64,000 nucleotides of DNA from the NCBI GenBank assembly GCA_934659425.1, contig CAKUHU010000006.1, positions 1-64,000 on the forward strand. Reading direction: 5' to 3'. The translations under genes were made by a program, and so were the position numbers. Within the stretch, counting starts at the first letter, position 1, and every line of letters starts with the position of its first letter. Below are positions 32,627 to 41,645 of the stretch, piece after piece. Source of the DNA: an uncultured Oscillospiraceae bacterium (GTDB lineage Bacteria > Bacillota > Clostridia > Oscillospirales > Oscillospiraceae). The notes beneath the pieces are model-generated. The model was not told where the DNA came from and made no database searches. It saw nothing but the letters and a program-made list of their open reading frames with translations.

Positions 32627-33646
32627 ATGGTAGTCGTTATGAAACCGGGCACGCAGCAGGCAGAGATCGACAAGCTGATCGCCCAATTCCAGCTTCAGGG
32701 CCTTCAGGTGGGCATTACCAACGGTGTAGGCTGCACGATTTTGGGACTGGTGGGAGATACCACCGCTGTGGACATCAACAAGATCGGCACCAATGAGTAT
32801 GTGGAACGGGTCATGCGGGTCCAGGAGCCCTACAAGAAGGCCAATCGCAAATTCCACCCGGAGGACACGGTGGTGTCCGTTGGCTCCGCCAAGATCGGCG
32901 GCGGAAATTTCTCTGTTATCGCCGGCCCCTGCTCAGTAGAGTGTGAGGAGCAGATCATAGAGGTGGCCCGGGATGTGCAGGCCTCTGGTGCGTCCCTCCT
33001 CCGGGGCGGCGCCTTTAAGCCCCGGACCAGTCCGTATTCCTTCCAAGGCATGGGGGAGAGCGCGGTGGATCTGCTGCTGGAGGCGAAGGCGGCCACCGGC
33101 ATGCCCATTGTCACAGAGCTCATGAGTCCTAAGTATTGCCAGCTGTTTGAAGATAAGGTGGATATGGTCCAGATCGGCGCCCGGAATATGCAGAATTTCG
33201 ACCTGCTCAAAGAGGTAGGCAAGATGTCCAAGCCTGTTCTTCTGAAGCGGGGCTTGGCCAACACCTATGAGGAGTGGCTCATGGCGGCGGAATATATCAT
33301 GGCCGCGGGCAATGAGAACGTCATCCTCTGTGAGCGGGGCATCCGGACCTTTGAGTCCTATACCCGGAATACCTTGGATGTGTCCGCCATTCCCGCAATC
33401 AAGCGGATGAGCCACCTGCCGGTGATCGTGGACCCCTCTCACGCTGCAGGGACCTATTGGATGGTAGAGCCTCTGGCACTGGCCGCCGTGGCGGCGGGGG
33501 CGGACGGCCTCATCATCGAGGTCCACAACGATCCGGCCAACGCCAAGAGCGACGGCCAGCAGTCCTTGACCCCGGAGCGTTTCGACAATTTGATGAAGAA
33601 AGTGACCTCCCTGGTTGACCTGGTGGGGAAAACATTGGTAAAATAA
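32627..33646 (+). CDS. aroF: DAHP synthase (3-deoxy-7-phosphoheptulonate synthase)
   Basis: A 339-residue DAHP synthase of the AroA(I)-beta/KDO8P-like class, joining PEP and erythrose-4-phosphate at the entry of the shikimate pathway. The N-terminal ~80 residues form a ferredoxin-like regulatory domain (VVVMKPGTQQAEIDKLI). The barrel has AGPCSVECEEQI, GASLLRGGAFKPRTSPYSFQ, IGARNMQN and IVDPSHAAG. First structural gene of the aro operon, following the attenuator. The regulatory domain suggests feedback by an aromatic end product, as in Thermotoga-type enzymes. Confidence 0.95.
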   Translation: MVVVMKPGTQQAEIDKLIAQFQLQGLQVGITNGVGCTILGLVGDTTAVDINKIGTNEYVERVMRVQEPYKKANRKFHPEDTVVSVGSAKIGGGNFSVIAGPCSVECEEQIIEVARDVQASGASLLRGGAFKPRTSPYSFQGMGESAVDLLLEAKAATGMPIVTELMSPKYCQLFEDKVDMVQIGARNMQNFDLLKEVGKMSKPVLLKRGLANTYEEWLMAAEYIMAAGNENVILCERGIRTFESYTRNTLDVSAIPAIKRMSHLPVIVDPSHAAGTYWMVEPLALAAVAAGADGLIIEVHNDPANAKSDGQQSLTPERFDNLMKKVTSLVDLVGKTLVK

Positions 33647-33667
33647 AAAAATCAAGGAGGTGGCCCT

Positions 33668-34753
33668 ATGAAAACTCTCCATGTGAATTTGGCGGAGCGC
33701 TCCTACGACATTCTCATCGCCCGGGGCCTTCTGGACAAGGCGGGGACGCAGATCAAAGGGGTGTGCCCCAGGGCTGTCCGGCTGTTTGTGGTGACGGACA
33801 CCAACGTCCAGCCCCTATATGGGCAGCGGCTGGAGGATAGTCTGAAGAGCGTAGGTTTCCAGGTGGAATGTATGACCATCCCCGCCGGGGAACCGTCCAA
33901 ATGTGCCCGGCAGCTGGCTGATCTGTGGGAGAGGATGATGTCCTTTGGCCTGACCCGCACCGATGCTGTGGTGGCCCTTGGAGGTGGGGTCATCGGAGAT
34001 CTGGTGGGCTTTGCCGCCGCCACCGTCCTTCGGGGGGTGGATTTTATTCAAATTCCCACTACCCTTCTGGCCCAGGTGGACTCCTCTGTGGGGGGCAAGG
34101 TGGCCATCGACCTGGCGGCGGGAAAGAATTTGGCGGGGGCCTTCTGGCAGCCCAAGCTGGTCTTGATGGACCCGGAGGTCTTGAGCACCCTGCCGGACGC
34201 CACCTTTTCTGACGGCATGGCAGAGGTCATCAAATATGGCTGTATCGCCGACCGGGATTTCTTCCGGTTCCTCTGTGCCCATCCCAGCCGTGAGCAGATC
34301 ATGGAGGAGATCGAATCGGTCTTGTATACCTGCTGTGATATCAAGCGGGCGGTGGTGGAAGAGGACGAGCGGGATACCGGCCGCCGGATGCTGCTGAATT
34401 TTGGCCATACGGTGGGCCACGCCTTTGAGCTGGCGGGAAACTATGAAAAGTGGACCCATGGCCAGGCGGTGGCTGCCGGCATGTGTGTGGCCTCCCAATT
34501 GGGTTATCGCTTGGGTATCAGTGACGGGGACAGCCAAGAGATCCAAGAGCTGATGAATCTGCTGAAGGCGTTCCGGCTGCCTACCCACATCGACTGCGCT
34601 TGGAACGACTTGGTGCGGGCGGTGGGCCTGGATAAGAAGAGCACGGGAGACGACATCACCATGATTTTTTTGAAGCGGATGGGCCAGGCCGTTCCGGTAA
34701 AGATGAAGAAGGAGGACGTGCTCCGGAATTTGGAGACCGTCTTTGGCAGCTGA
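33668..34753 (+). CDS. aroB: 3-dehydroquinate synthase
   Basis: A 361-residue NAD- and metal-dependent enzyme converting DAHP to 3-dehydroquinate. The nucleotide loop is GGGVIGDLVGFAAATVLRG, substrate residues are in IPTTLLAQVDSSVGGK, and metal ligands include the His of NFGHTVGHAFE. Normal length, preceded by AAGGAGGTGG. It follows aroF by 21 bases in the operon. Confidence 0.96.
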   Translation: MKTLHVNLAERSYDILIARGLLDKAGTQIKGVCPRAVRLFVVTDTNVQPLYGQRLEDSLKSVGFQVECMTIPAGEPSKCARQLADLWERMMSFGLTRTDAVVALGGGVIGDLVGFAAATVLRGVDFIQIPTTLLAQVDSSVGGKVAIDLAAGKNLAGAFWQPKLVLMDPEVLSTLPDATFSDGMAEVIKYGCIADRDFFRFLCAHPSREQIMEEIESVLYTCCDIKRAVVEEDERDTGRRMLLNFGHTVGHAFELAGNYEKWTHGQAVAAGMCVASQLGYRLGISDGDSQEIQELMNLLKAFRLPTHIDCAWNDLVRAVGLDKKSTGDDITMIFLKRMGQAVPVKMKKEDVLRNLETVFGS

Positions 34754-34767
34754 AAAGGAGGGACCCC

Positions 34768-35934
34768 ATGACCGTCACCATCACGCCTAAGCTGCTGGCG
34801 GGGACGATCGTCCCGCCTCCCAGTAAGAGCCAAGCCCACCGGCTCATTATCGCCGCAGAGCTGGCGGGAGGAGGCACCATCTTCAACTTGTCGGAATCCC
34901 AGGATATTCAGGCCACAAAACGCTGTATGGCGGCTTTGCGGAAGGGGGGAGAAGCGCTGCCGCTGCTGGATTGCGGAGAGTCTGGCTCTACCCTTCGTTT
35001 CCTCATCCCCGTGGCTCTGGCCCTTCGGGGCGGCGGCCGGTTCACTGGCCGGGGTCGGCTTATGGAGCGGCCCCAGACGCCCTATTTTGAACTGTTTGCG
35101 GGAAAGGGGATCTTCTGTCAGCAAAGGGACGGGATCCTCACGGTTCGAGGAGGGCTGCGGCCGGGGCGCTATGCCCTGCCCGGCAATGTGTCCTCCCAGT
35201 TCATCACAGGGCTTTTGTATGCGTTGCCCCTGCTGCCCGGCGATTCCAGGATCGAGGTGACCACTGAACTGGAGTCCCGGGCCTATGTGGACATGACCAT
35301 AGAGGCGCTGAAGGTCTTTGGAGTAGAGGTCTCCTGGTTGGACAGCCGGACTTTGGCCGTGAGCGGAAACCAGCGATACCGGCCTGCAGCGGCGAAGGTG
35401 GAGGCTGACTGGTCCCAGGCAGGCTTTTGGTATGCGGCCAGGGCCCTGGGCAATCCGGTGGAGGTGGCCGGGCTGAATGTGGCCTCGGCCCAAGGTGACA
35501 AGGTGATCGCCGGGCAATATGACCGCCTGGGCCGGCCGGGGAATGTGGAGATCGACGTCTCCGGCTGCCCGGACCTGGTCCCGCCGCTGGCTGTCATGGC
35601 TGCCCTGCGTCAGGGAACGACCCGCCTGACCAATGCGGCCCGGCTGCGGATGAAGGAGAGCGACCGGCTGGCGGCGGTCCGGGAGGAACTGTGCAAGCTG
35701 GGCGCCTGGGTACAGGAGGAGCCGGACAGTCTCACCATCATGGGATCGGAGCATTTTGCCGGCGGAGCGGCGGATGCCCATAACGATCACCGCATCGCCA
35801 TGATGCTGGCCATTGCCGCCACCCGTGCCGATGGCCCCGTGACCATCACGGGAGCGGAGAGCGTCCGGAAATCCTACCCCACCTTCTGGGAGGATTACAC
35901 CCGCTTGGGCGGCCAGGTGGAAGAGCTCGGATAA
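34768..35934 (+). CDS. aroA: EPSP synthase, short form
   Basis: 3-phosphoshikimate 1-carboxyvinyltransferase. Substrate motifs: PPSKSQAHR (N-terminus), CGESGSTLRFLIP, NVSSQFITGLLYALP, RLRMKESDRLAA and NDHRIAMMLA. At 388 residues it is about 40 shorter than typical enzymes. The shortening falls mainly between the QATKRCMAALR and LDCGESGS segments, where one strand-turn unit is abbreviated. All catalytic motifs remain, so it is probably active. Starts 14 bases after aroB with AAAAGGAGGG. Confidence 0.93.
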   Translation: MTVTITPKLLAGTIVPPPSKSQAHRLIIAAELAGGGTIFNLSESQDIQATKRCMAALRKGGEALPLLDCGESGSTLRFLIPVALALRGGGRFTGRGRLMERPQTPYFELFAGKGIFCQQRDGILTVRGGLRPGRYALPGNVSSQFITGLLYALPLLPGDSRIEVTTELESRAYVDMTIEALKVFGVEVSWLDSRTLAVSGNQRYRPAAAKVEADWSQAGFWYAARALGNPVEVAGLNVASAQGDKVIAGQYDRLGRPGNVEIDVSGCPDLVPPLAVMAALRQGTTRLTNAARLRMKESDRLAAVREELCKLGAWVQEEPDSLTIMGSEHFAGGAADAHNDHRIAMMLAIAATRADGPVTITGAESVRKSYPTFWEDYTRLGGQVEELG

Positions 35935-35935
35935 C

Positions 35936-36333
35936 ATGAAAGGCTTCATCAGAAGGGACAAGTTCTTTTCCCTGTGCGGTCTGAACCGCGGGCTTTACCC
36001 CATGAATTTGGACGGACACTGCCCCGGCTGCGGTGAGGGCAGCCAGCCCTGCAAACTGGCCCGGTGCAATTTGGGACATGGAGGGATGGGGTACTGTTTC
36101 CAATGCGGGGAATATCCGTGTGGCCGCTATAACGAAGGGCGGCATAAGACTTTTACTGCACCGCGGTAAATCTGCTGGGGCTGGATGGGTTGAAAAAAGT
36201 GCTCTGTGGGGCGTAGAAGGGTTCGGAGCTTGCCGCCCTGACGAAAAAGGAGCAGGCAGGCCGGATAGCGGCTCAGTTCCATCAGCTGGCAGGACAAAAG
36301 TACTTGGAGCTGAAATTGCGAAAGAGGAAGTGA
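35936..36333 (+). pseudogene. DUF3795 pseudogene inside the aro operon
   Basis: It starts one base after the aroA stop. The first 70 codons give a cysteine-rich DUF3795 start: SLCGLNRGLYPMNLDGHCPG, then LARCNLGHGG and CFQCGEYPCGRY. Homology then jumps (apparent internal deletion) to NEGRHKTF. A one-base shift near 36150 moves the meaning to FYCTAVNLLGLDGLKKVLCG. A TAG interrupts at about 36214, and the frame continues ELAALTKKEQAGRIAAQFHQ to LKLRKRK and TGA at 36333. The gene is therefore broken three times but still occupies the gap before aroC without obvious polar structure. Confidence 0.75.
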
Positions 36334-36337
36334 CAGT

Positions 36338-37381
36338 GTGAAATACACCATCTTCGGCGAATCCCACGGACCGGCCATTGGCGTGGTCTTAGAGGGAGTC
36401 CCGGCAGGGCTGGAATTGGACTTGGAGGCCATGGGGCGGGAACTGTCCCGCCGTGCCCCGGGCAGAGATGCGCTCTCCACGGCCCGGAGGGAGGCGGACG
36501 AGGTCCAGGTGCTCTCCGGTCTTTTCGAGGGAAGGACCACCGGCAGCCCGCTGACCCTGCTGATCGCCAACAGCGATCAGCATTCCGGAGATTATGAGGC
36601 CCTTCGCTATACCCCCCGTCCCAGCCATGGGGACTATGCCGGCTTTATTCAAAGCAAGGGCTGTCAGGATTACCGGGGGGGCGGACACTTCTCCGGCCGG
36701 CTGACAGCGCCGCTGGTGGCGGCGGGCTCGGTGGCCAAGCAGCTTTTGGCCCGGCGGGAAATCTGGGTGGGAGCCCACATCAGCGCCGTTTATGGGATCC
36801 TGGACCGCCCCTGGGAGAAGGCGGAGGAGCTTCTGACTCTGGCGGACAAGACCTTTCCCGTGTTGGATGAGACCAAGGGCGAGGAGATGCGGGCCGCCAT
36901 TTTGGAGGCCAAGGAAGAGCGGGACTCGGTGGGTGGATCCATTGAGTGTGTGGTTTTTGGCCTTCCCGCGGGGCAGGGAGCGCCCGATTTCGGGTGTAAT
37001 GTGGAGGGTGTTTTTTCCCAATATTTGTTCTCTGTCCCCGCTGTAAAGGCGGTGGCCTTTGGTGCCGGTGTGGGGTTTGCCTATATGCGGGGCAGCGAGG
37101 CCAACGACCCCTTTGATGTGGAGGATGGCCGGGTGGTCACCAAAACCAATCACGCCGGGGGCATCAATGGCGGGATCACCAACGGGATGCCGGTGGTGTT
37201 TGAAGTGACACTGCGGCCGACTCCCTCCATCTCGCTTCCCCAGGAGAGCATTGATCTGCGGACGGGAGAACCTGCAGAGATCGAGATCAAGGGCCGCCAT
37301 GATCCCTGCATCGTCCACCGGGCGGTGCCTGTTATCGAGGCCGCCGCTGCCCTGGCTGCCTGCCAGGTGTTGGGGCTGTAA
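36338..37381 (+). CDS. aroC: Chorismate synthase
   Basis: A 347-residue FMN-dependent chorismate synthase (EPSP to chorismate). It begins YTIFGESHGPAIGVVLEGVP, contains RPSHGDYAGFIQSKG and YRGGGHFSGRLTA, and the FMN/substrate segment KTNHAGGINGGITNG. It starts with GTG 36338 after GAGGAAG, at the end of the DUF3795 pseudogene. Length and motifs are complete. Confidence 0.95.
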   Translation: MKYTIFGESHGPAIGVVLEGVPAGLELDLEAMGRELSRRAPGRDALSTARREADEVQVLSGLFEGRTTGSPLTLLIANSDQHSGDYEALRYTPRPSHGDYAGFIQSKGCQDYRGGGHFSGRLTAPLVAAGSVAKQLLARREIWVGAHISAVYGILDRPWEKAEELLTLADKTFPVLDETKGEEMRAAILEAKEERDSVGGSIECVVFGLPAGQGAPDFGCNVEGVFSQYLFSVPAVKAVAFGAGVGFAYMRGSEANDPFDVEDGRVVTKTNHAGGINGGITNGMPVVFEVTLRPTPSISLPQESIDLRTGEPAEIEIKGRHDPCIVHRAVPVIEAAAALAACQVLGL

Positions 37382-37422
37382 ATGGGGCGGATTGCTGAGT
37401 GTCAAGAAAGGAGAGGGATGCA

Positions 37423-38580
37423 GTGAGTGTATTGGAGGAATACCGCCGGCAGATCGACGAGATTGATGCCCGGCTGACAGAGCTCTTTTTGGAGCGAATG
37501 GAAGTCACTGGGAAGGTGGGAGAGTATAAGAAGGCAGAGGGCATCCCAGTGCTGGACAATCACCGGGAGCGGCAGGTCATCGCCTCAAAAATCGAGCGGG
37601 TCTCCACCCCGGCGGAAAAGTCGGATATTGCCGCCCTCTACCGCTCTATTATGGCCATCTCCCGCCGCCAGCAGCGTCGGCTGGTGCGGGAAGGAGCGGA
37701 GGATTTGGGCTACGCCCGGTGGCTTAAGGCGTTGGATGACCAGCGGCCGCCGGTGGGCCTGCCCCGGGTGGTATATCAGGGGGAGCCGGGGGCCTATTCG
37801 GAGGAGGCCGCAGTTGGCTTCTTCGGTGAAGATGTTGCTGCCCAAGGGCTGCCCTGGTTTGGAGATGTATTTCAGGCCTTGGCGGAGGGGCAGGCTGACT
37901 ACGCTGTGCTGCCCATTGAAAACTCCTCCACCGGTTCCATCCGGCAGGTCTATGATCTGTTGGGACAGTATGATTTTTCCCTGGTGGGAGAGTGGCAGGT
38001 GAAGGTGGAACACTGTTTGGCCGCTCTTCCTGGAGTAAGGCTGGAGGATATTCAGACAGTCTATTCCCATGAGCAAGGGCTGATGCAGTGTGACCGGTTT
38101 TTGGATCAGCACCGGGCTTGGCGGAGGGTGCCCGCCTTGGATACGGCGGGGTCAGCCAAGCAGGTGAAGGAGACGGGAGATACCACGGCGGCGGCCATCT
38201 GCTCCCGGAGGGCGGCCCGGCTGTATGGCCTGGATATTTTGGCTTGTCCCATCAATCACAACACCGCCAATTTCACCCGGTTCGTGGTGGTCTCCCCGGC
38301 GCTGGAGCTGCGGGAGGGGAGGGACAAGATCGCCGCGATTTTCTCCCTGCCCCATCAGAGTGGATCGCTCTACGAGATCTTGACCATTTTTGCCGTTTAC
38401 GGCCTGAACCTGCTGAAGATCGAATCCCGGCCCATCCCAGACCGGGAGTGGGAATATCTCTTCTTTTTGGAGTGCAGCGGAGATCTGACAGCTCCGGGCA
38501 TGGACGGGGTGGTCCATGAGCTGTCCCAGCTCTCCACCGACTTTCGGATTTTAGGAAATTTTAAGGGGTATGAGCCATGA
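37423..38580 (+). CDS. pheA: P-protein: chorismate mutase / prephenate dehydratase
   Basis: A 385-residue bifunctional enzyme making phenylpyruvate from chorismate. Residues ~1-85 are an AroQ-type mutase (YRRQIDEIDARLTELFLER). The dehydratase follows with YQGEPGAYSEEAAVGFF, LPIENSSTGSIRQVYD and NFTRFVVV. A C-terminal ACT domain (SLPHQSGSLYEILTIFAVYG, then LKIESRP) binds Phe as feedback inhibitor. GTG 37423 is chosen, nine bases after AAAGGAGAGG; the in-frame GTG at 37399 would precede that site. Its stop overlaps the aroK start. Confidence 0.94.
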   Translation: MSVLEEYRRQIDEIDARLTELFLERMEVTGKVGEYKKAEGIPVLDNHRERQVIASKIERVSTPAEKSDIAALYRSIMAISRRQQRRLVREGAEDLGYARWLKALDDQRPPVGLPRVVYQGEPGAYSEEAAVGFFGEDVAAQGLPWFGDVFQALAEGQADYAVLPIENSSTGSIRQVYDLLGQYDFSLVGEWQVKVEHCLAALPGVRLEDIQTVYSHEQGLMQCDRFLDQHRAWRRVPALDTAGSAKQVKETGDTTAAAICSRRAARLYGLDILACPINHNTANFTRFVVVSPALELREGRDKIAAIFSLPHQSGSLYEILTIFAVYGLNLLKIESRPIPDREWEYLFFLECSGDLTAPGMDGVVHELSQLSTDFRILGNFKGYEP

Positions 38581-39113
38581 AAAATGTGATTTTGATCGGT
38601 ATGATGGGCTGCGGCAAGTCCACAGTGGGGAGCCTGGCAGCCACCCGGCTGAAAAAAACGATGGTGGATACCGATAAACTGATCGAGGCCAGAGAAGGAC
38701 TGACCATCCCGGAAATCTTTGCGGTCCAGGGAGAGGGCTATTTCCGCTCTCTGGAGATGGGGATCGCGCAAGCCCTGGCCCTGCGGCAGGATCTTGTGAT
38801 TGCCTGCGGCGGCGGACTGCCCATGCAGGAAGAGGCCATGGCTGCGCTGAAGTCCAGCGGCATCGTCATCTGGCTGGATCGGGACCCTGGGGAGATCTAC
38901 GACAGTGAGCCTATGGAGGGCCGTCCACTGGCCCAAGATGGACGGGAGGGATTCCTCCAGCGGGCGGCTGAGCGGCGCCCGGTCTATGAAAAGTGGGCCG
39001 ATGCCACCATTCATGACTTCACCTCGCCTATCTCCACCACGGCCCGGGTGAAGGAAGCTGTGGAGGCCATCGTCTCCTGGGAAAGGGGTAAGAGAGAGGG
39101 GGATGGGGTGTGA
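38577..39113 (+). CDS. aroK: Shikimate kinase
   Basis: A 178-residue shikimate kinase with P-loop GMMGCGKST at the N-terminus, shikimate-binding DTDKLIEAREGLTIPEIF, the ERxFR-like GEGYFRSLE and the second glycine motif IACGGGLP. ATG 38577 overlaps the pheA TGA (ATGA). It ends in a GTGTGA overlap with aroQ. Confidence 0.94.
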   Translation: MKNVILIGMMGCGKSTVGSLAATRLKKTMVDTDKLIEAREGLTIPEIFAVQGEGYFRSLEMGIAQALALRQDLVIACGGGLPMQEEAMAALKSSGIVIWLDRDPGEIYDSEPMEGRPLAQDGREGFLQRAAERRPVYEKWADATIHDFTSPISTTARVKEAVEAIVSWERGKREGDGV

Positions 39114-39541
39114 AATTTCTCATCATCAATGGGCCCAATCTGAACCTGCTGGGAAAGCGGGAGCCAGGCATCTATGGGCAGGAGAACTATGATGTTCTCT
39201 GCCAAAGGCTCCGGGATTTTGCCGCCGCCCACGGTTCCTCTGCCCAGTGCTTCCAGTCCAATCACGAGGGGGCTATTATCGATGCCATCCACGCCGCCGA
39301 TGGAGTGTATGATGCCATTATCATGAACCCGGGGGCCTTTACCCACTACTCCATCGCAATCTTGGACGCGCTGAAGGCGGTGAGTGTGCCCTGTGTGGAG
39401 GTCCACATTTCCAACATCCACCAGCGGGAGGAGTTCCGCCATAAAAGCGTCACTGCCCCTGCCTGTGTGGGACAGATCTGCGGGTTGGGACTGTACGGCT
39501 ATGAGGCGGCTATGGGGTACTTTCTTGCCCAGGATCGATAG
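39110..39541 (+). CDS. aroQ: 3-dehydroquinate dehydratase, type II
   Basis: A 143-residue type II dehydroquinase, which forms a dodecamer. The N-terminal INGPNLNLLGKREPGIYG holds the catalytic Tyr-containing loop. NPGAFTHYSIAILDAL and HISNIHQREEFRHKS complete the site. GTG 39110 overlaps the aroK stop. Length typical. Confidence 0.95.
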   Translation: MKFLIINGPNLNLLGKREPGIYGQENYDVLCQRLRDFAAAHGSSAQCFQSNHEGAIIDAIHAADGVYDAIIMNPGAFTHYSIAILDALKAVSVPCVEVHISNIHQREEFRHKSVTAPACVGQICGLGLYGYEAAMGYFLAQDR

Positions 39542-39574
39542 GCACTGAGCGGGATTTTGCAGGAGGGGATCTGG

Positions 39575-40438
39575 ATGAAAGTGGAACTGAACAATACCAC
39601 AAGAAAGCTGTGTGTGATCGGAGATCCTGTGCTCCATTCCAAATCCCCCGCCATCCAAAATGCCGTGATTCAGGAATTTGGACTGGACTATATATACTTA
39701 TGTCAACCTGTGCCCCGGGGCCGGACGGAGGAGTGGCTCTCCTGCGCCAGCTTTATGGGATACGCTGGCTTTAACGCCACGATGCCCCATAAGGAGGAAC
39801 TGGTGCCTTTCATGGATGCACTGGATGAGACGGCCCAGCGGTGCAGTGCGGTAAATACGATTTGTATTAAAAATGGAAAATATTACGGATATAACACGGA
39901 TGGAGCGGGATTTCTTCGGGCGCTGGCCGATTTAAACGTATCTCCCAAGGGAAAGCGGGTGCTTTTGCTGGGCGCGGGAGGAGCGGCAAAGGCGGTGTCA
40001 GCTGCGCTGACCGGAGCGGGAGCCAGGGTGACAGTATGCAACCGGACCGTGTCTAAAGCAGAGGAGATCTGCCGGATGGCCCCTGACAACATGACCAGTG
40101 CCGGATTCGAGATAGAAACATTATGTAAACTATCTGAGGCGAGTGACGTGGTGGTAAACTGCACCTCCTTGGGGATGGCGGGGACAAAGGAAAACTTCGC
40201 GGATCTGTCTTTTATAGACATCCTGCCTGCTGGGGCGGCGGTGTGTGATGCCATCTATGCCCCGCCAGAGACAGCCCTGCTCCGCCGTGCTCGGGAGCGG
40301 GGGCTGGTGACCATGAATGGTTTGGGGATGCTGGTCCATCAGGCCATTTTGGCCCTGGAACACTTCACCGGAGAGGAACTGGATCGGGGGAGGGCAAAAG
40401 ACGCGGCATTGAAGGCGCTGGAGCAATTCAAAGGCTAA
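39575..40438 (+). CDS. aroE: Shikimate dehydrogenase
   Basis: A 287-residue NADPH-dependent shikimate dehydrogenase. Shikimate binding: GDPVLHSKSPAIQN and the catalytic Lys in ATMPHKEEL. Nucleotide binding: LLLGAGGAAKAVSAAL and CNRTVSKAEE, then INxxxG-like VNCTSLGMAGT. ATG 39575 follows GGAGGGG; the upstream ATG at 39557 precedes that site. Last gene of the aro operon, followed by a terminator. A tyrA gene is not seen here, so tyrosine synthesis would need a gene elsewhere. Confidence 0.94.
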   Translation: MKVELNNTTRKLCVIGDPVLHSKSPAIQNAVIQEFGLDYIYLCQPVPRGRTEEWLSCASFMGYAGFNATMPHKEELVPFMDALDETAQRCSAVNTICIKNGKYYGYNTDGAGFLRALADLNVSPKGKRVLLLGAGGAAKAVSAALTGAGARVTVCNRTVSKAEEICRMAPDNMTSAGFEIETLCKLSEASDVVVNCTSLGMAGTKENFADLSFIDILPAGAAVCDAIYAPPETALLRRARERGLVTMNGLGMLVHQAILALEHFTGEELDRGRAKDAALKALEQFKG

Positions 40439-40480
40439 AAAATATCCGAAAAGAGGTGTCCTCTTTTCGGATATTTTTTA
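40436..40480 (+). terminator. Terminator of the aro operon
   Basis: AAAATATCCGAAAAGAGG, loop TGT, then CCTCTTTTCGGATATTTTTT: an 18-base stem ending in T's right after the aroE stop. Confidence 0.92.
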
Positions 40481-40498
40481 GCCGGCTCTTGGGAGAGA

Positions 40499-40534
40499 AA
40501 AACCCGCCCCCCTTAAAGGGGGGGCGGGCTTGCT
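40499..40534 (-). terminator. Terminator of the nitroreductase gene
   Basis: On the minus strand GCCCGCCCCCC and GGGGGGCGGG form a GC stem around a TTTAA-containing loop, followed by TTTTTCTCTC, eight bases after the stop. Confidence 0.8.
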
Positions 40535-40541
40535 GTTTGGA

Positions 40542-41063
40542 TCACTCCACCCGGTAGATCCAGTCCTCTTTCCGGGGTTTGGCCTCGGGGAGGGGGCCGT
40601 CGGGGTAGCCGATAATGCAGTTGCCGATCCCCTCATATTCGTCGGTGATGCCCAGAGAGAGGAGGAACTCTTTCCACTCGGGCCGCTCGAAGGTCTCTTT
40701 GGCCCGGTGGATCCAGCAGGAGGCCAGGCCCAGGGCGTGGGCGGCGTGCATCAGTTCGCCCATGACGAGAGAACCGTCATAGACATGGGTGGGGATGTCC
40801 TTCTTGGCCAACACCACCAAAACCACAGGGGCACCATAGAAGGGGTCACCGTCGCCTTCCATGATCTCGGCGTTGGTGCGGGAGAGCTCATCCCGGATCT
40901 TTTGGTTGGTGACGGCCAAGATGATGGGGCTTTGACGGCCCTTACCGGTGGCGGCATAGGTGCCGGCGGTGAGGATCTGATCCAGCAGGTCTTGGGGGAC
41001 GGGATCAGACTTGTAGCTGCGGCAGCTCCGACGGCCCTTTAAAAATTCCAGCTTATCATTCAT
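40542..41063 (-). CDS. Nitroreductase family FMN oxidoreductase
   Basis: A 173-residue nitroreductase-fold flavoprotein. The FMN-binding N-terminus is RRSCRSYKSDPVPQDLLDQI, with TYAATGKGRQSP, DGSLVMGELMHAAHALGLAS and the C-terminal GYPDGPLPEAKPRKEDWI. ATG 41063 follows AGGAGG. It has its own promoter and terminator. Such enzymes reduce nitroaromatics or quinones with NAD(P)H; the natural substrate is unknown. Confidence 0.92.
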   Translation of the reverse strand: MNDKLEFLKGRRSCRSYKSDPVPQDLLDQILTAGTYAATGKGRQSPIILAVTNQKIRDELSRTNAEIMEGDGDPFYGAPVVLVVLAKKDIPTHVYDGSLVMGELMHAAHALGLASCWIHRAKETFERPEWKEFLLSLGITDEYEGIGNCIIGYPDGPLPEAKPRKEDWIYRVE

Positions 41064-41106
41064 AAGAATACCTCCTGTCAAAAGTGAGCAGATATGTTCT
41101 GCTTTT

Positions 41107-41135
41107 AATATAGCACTGGGAAAAAGTGTGCGCAA
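41107..41135 (-). promoter_or_regulatory. Promoter of the nitroreductase gene
   Basis: Minus strand TTGCGC (41135-41130), 17-base spacer, TATATT (41112-41107). Confidence 0.6.
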
Positions 41136-41172
41136 GAGTGTCTTTGGCTGTTTTGTGGAAAGGAGATCAAGA

Positions 41173-41560
41173 AGTTTTTTCGCAGTCCATATGGCGGGCA
41201 TAGTCAATGGCGTTGATAAGGCTCAATTCGTTGCTGGTGCCTTTGCCGTCCGGGGCAAAATGCGGCATGGGCAATTCTGATGACATCCAGGACCCGATCC
41301 TTCTTTACTTGGCCGCAGGCCTTCACTCCCTTGTCCGTAAATATGGCGACCCGGCGGGCGTGATTGCCGGAAGGACGGCAGTGAGGTTTTCTGTGGCGTT
41401 TTCACTGCCATATGCCGCAAGGGGCGGCTTTTATCACCTGGGCGGGGCCGTGGGGGAACTGGAGTGCAGGCGGAATGCCGTTGTCCGCTGGGAGCCATCC
41501 CATTTTGTTGGCGGGAGAGTCGAGGACATGCCTGGAGGAGGCCGTCGGAGAGGCTTGCGG
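41173..41560 (-). other. Gene-free stretch with possible decayed minus-strand coding
   Basis: No intact gene is supported between the nitroreductase and the ribosomal operon. On the minus strand short in-frame runs look protein-like (for example ending SNELSLINAIDYARHMDCEK before a stop at about 41173, and AIFTDKGVKACGQVKKDRV about 100 bases further upstream), but in different frames. They may be remnants of a lost gene that I cannot identify. Confidence 0.3.
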
Positions 41561-41611
41561 AGAGGGAAATGGCACGGGTTCAAATTATCCGGGGAAAAAT
41601 TAAAATTTTGC

Positions 41612-41640
41612 TTGACTTGCCCCTGATTTTGTTGTACCAT
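41612..41640 (+). promoter_or_regulatory. Main promoter of the S10-spc-alpha operon
   Basis: TTGACT (41612-41617), 17-base spacer, TACCAT (41635-41640). It would give a leader of about 265 bases before rpsJ. Confidence 0.68.
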
Positions 41641-41645
41641 AATTA

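Noticed and set aside
41207..41626. 139-codon plus-strand frame before the ribosomal operon
   Set aside because: No ribosome site, no recognisable domain, and it ends at the ribosomal promoter region; probably chance.
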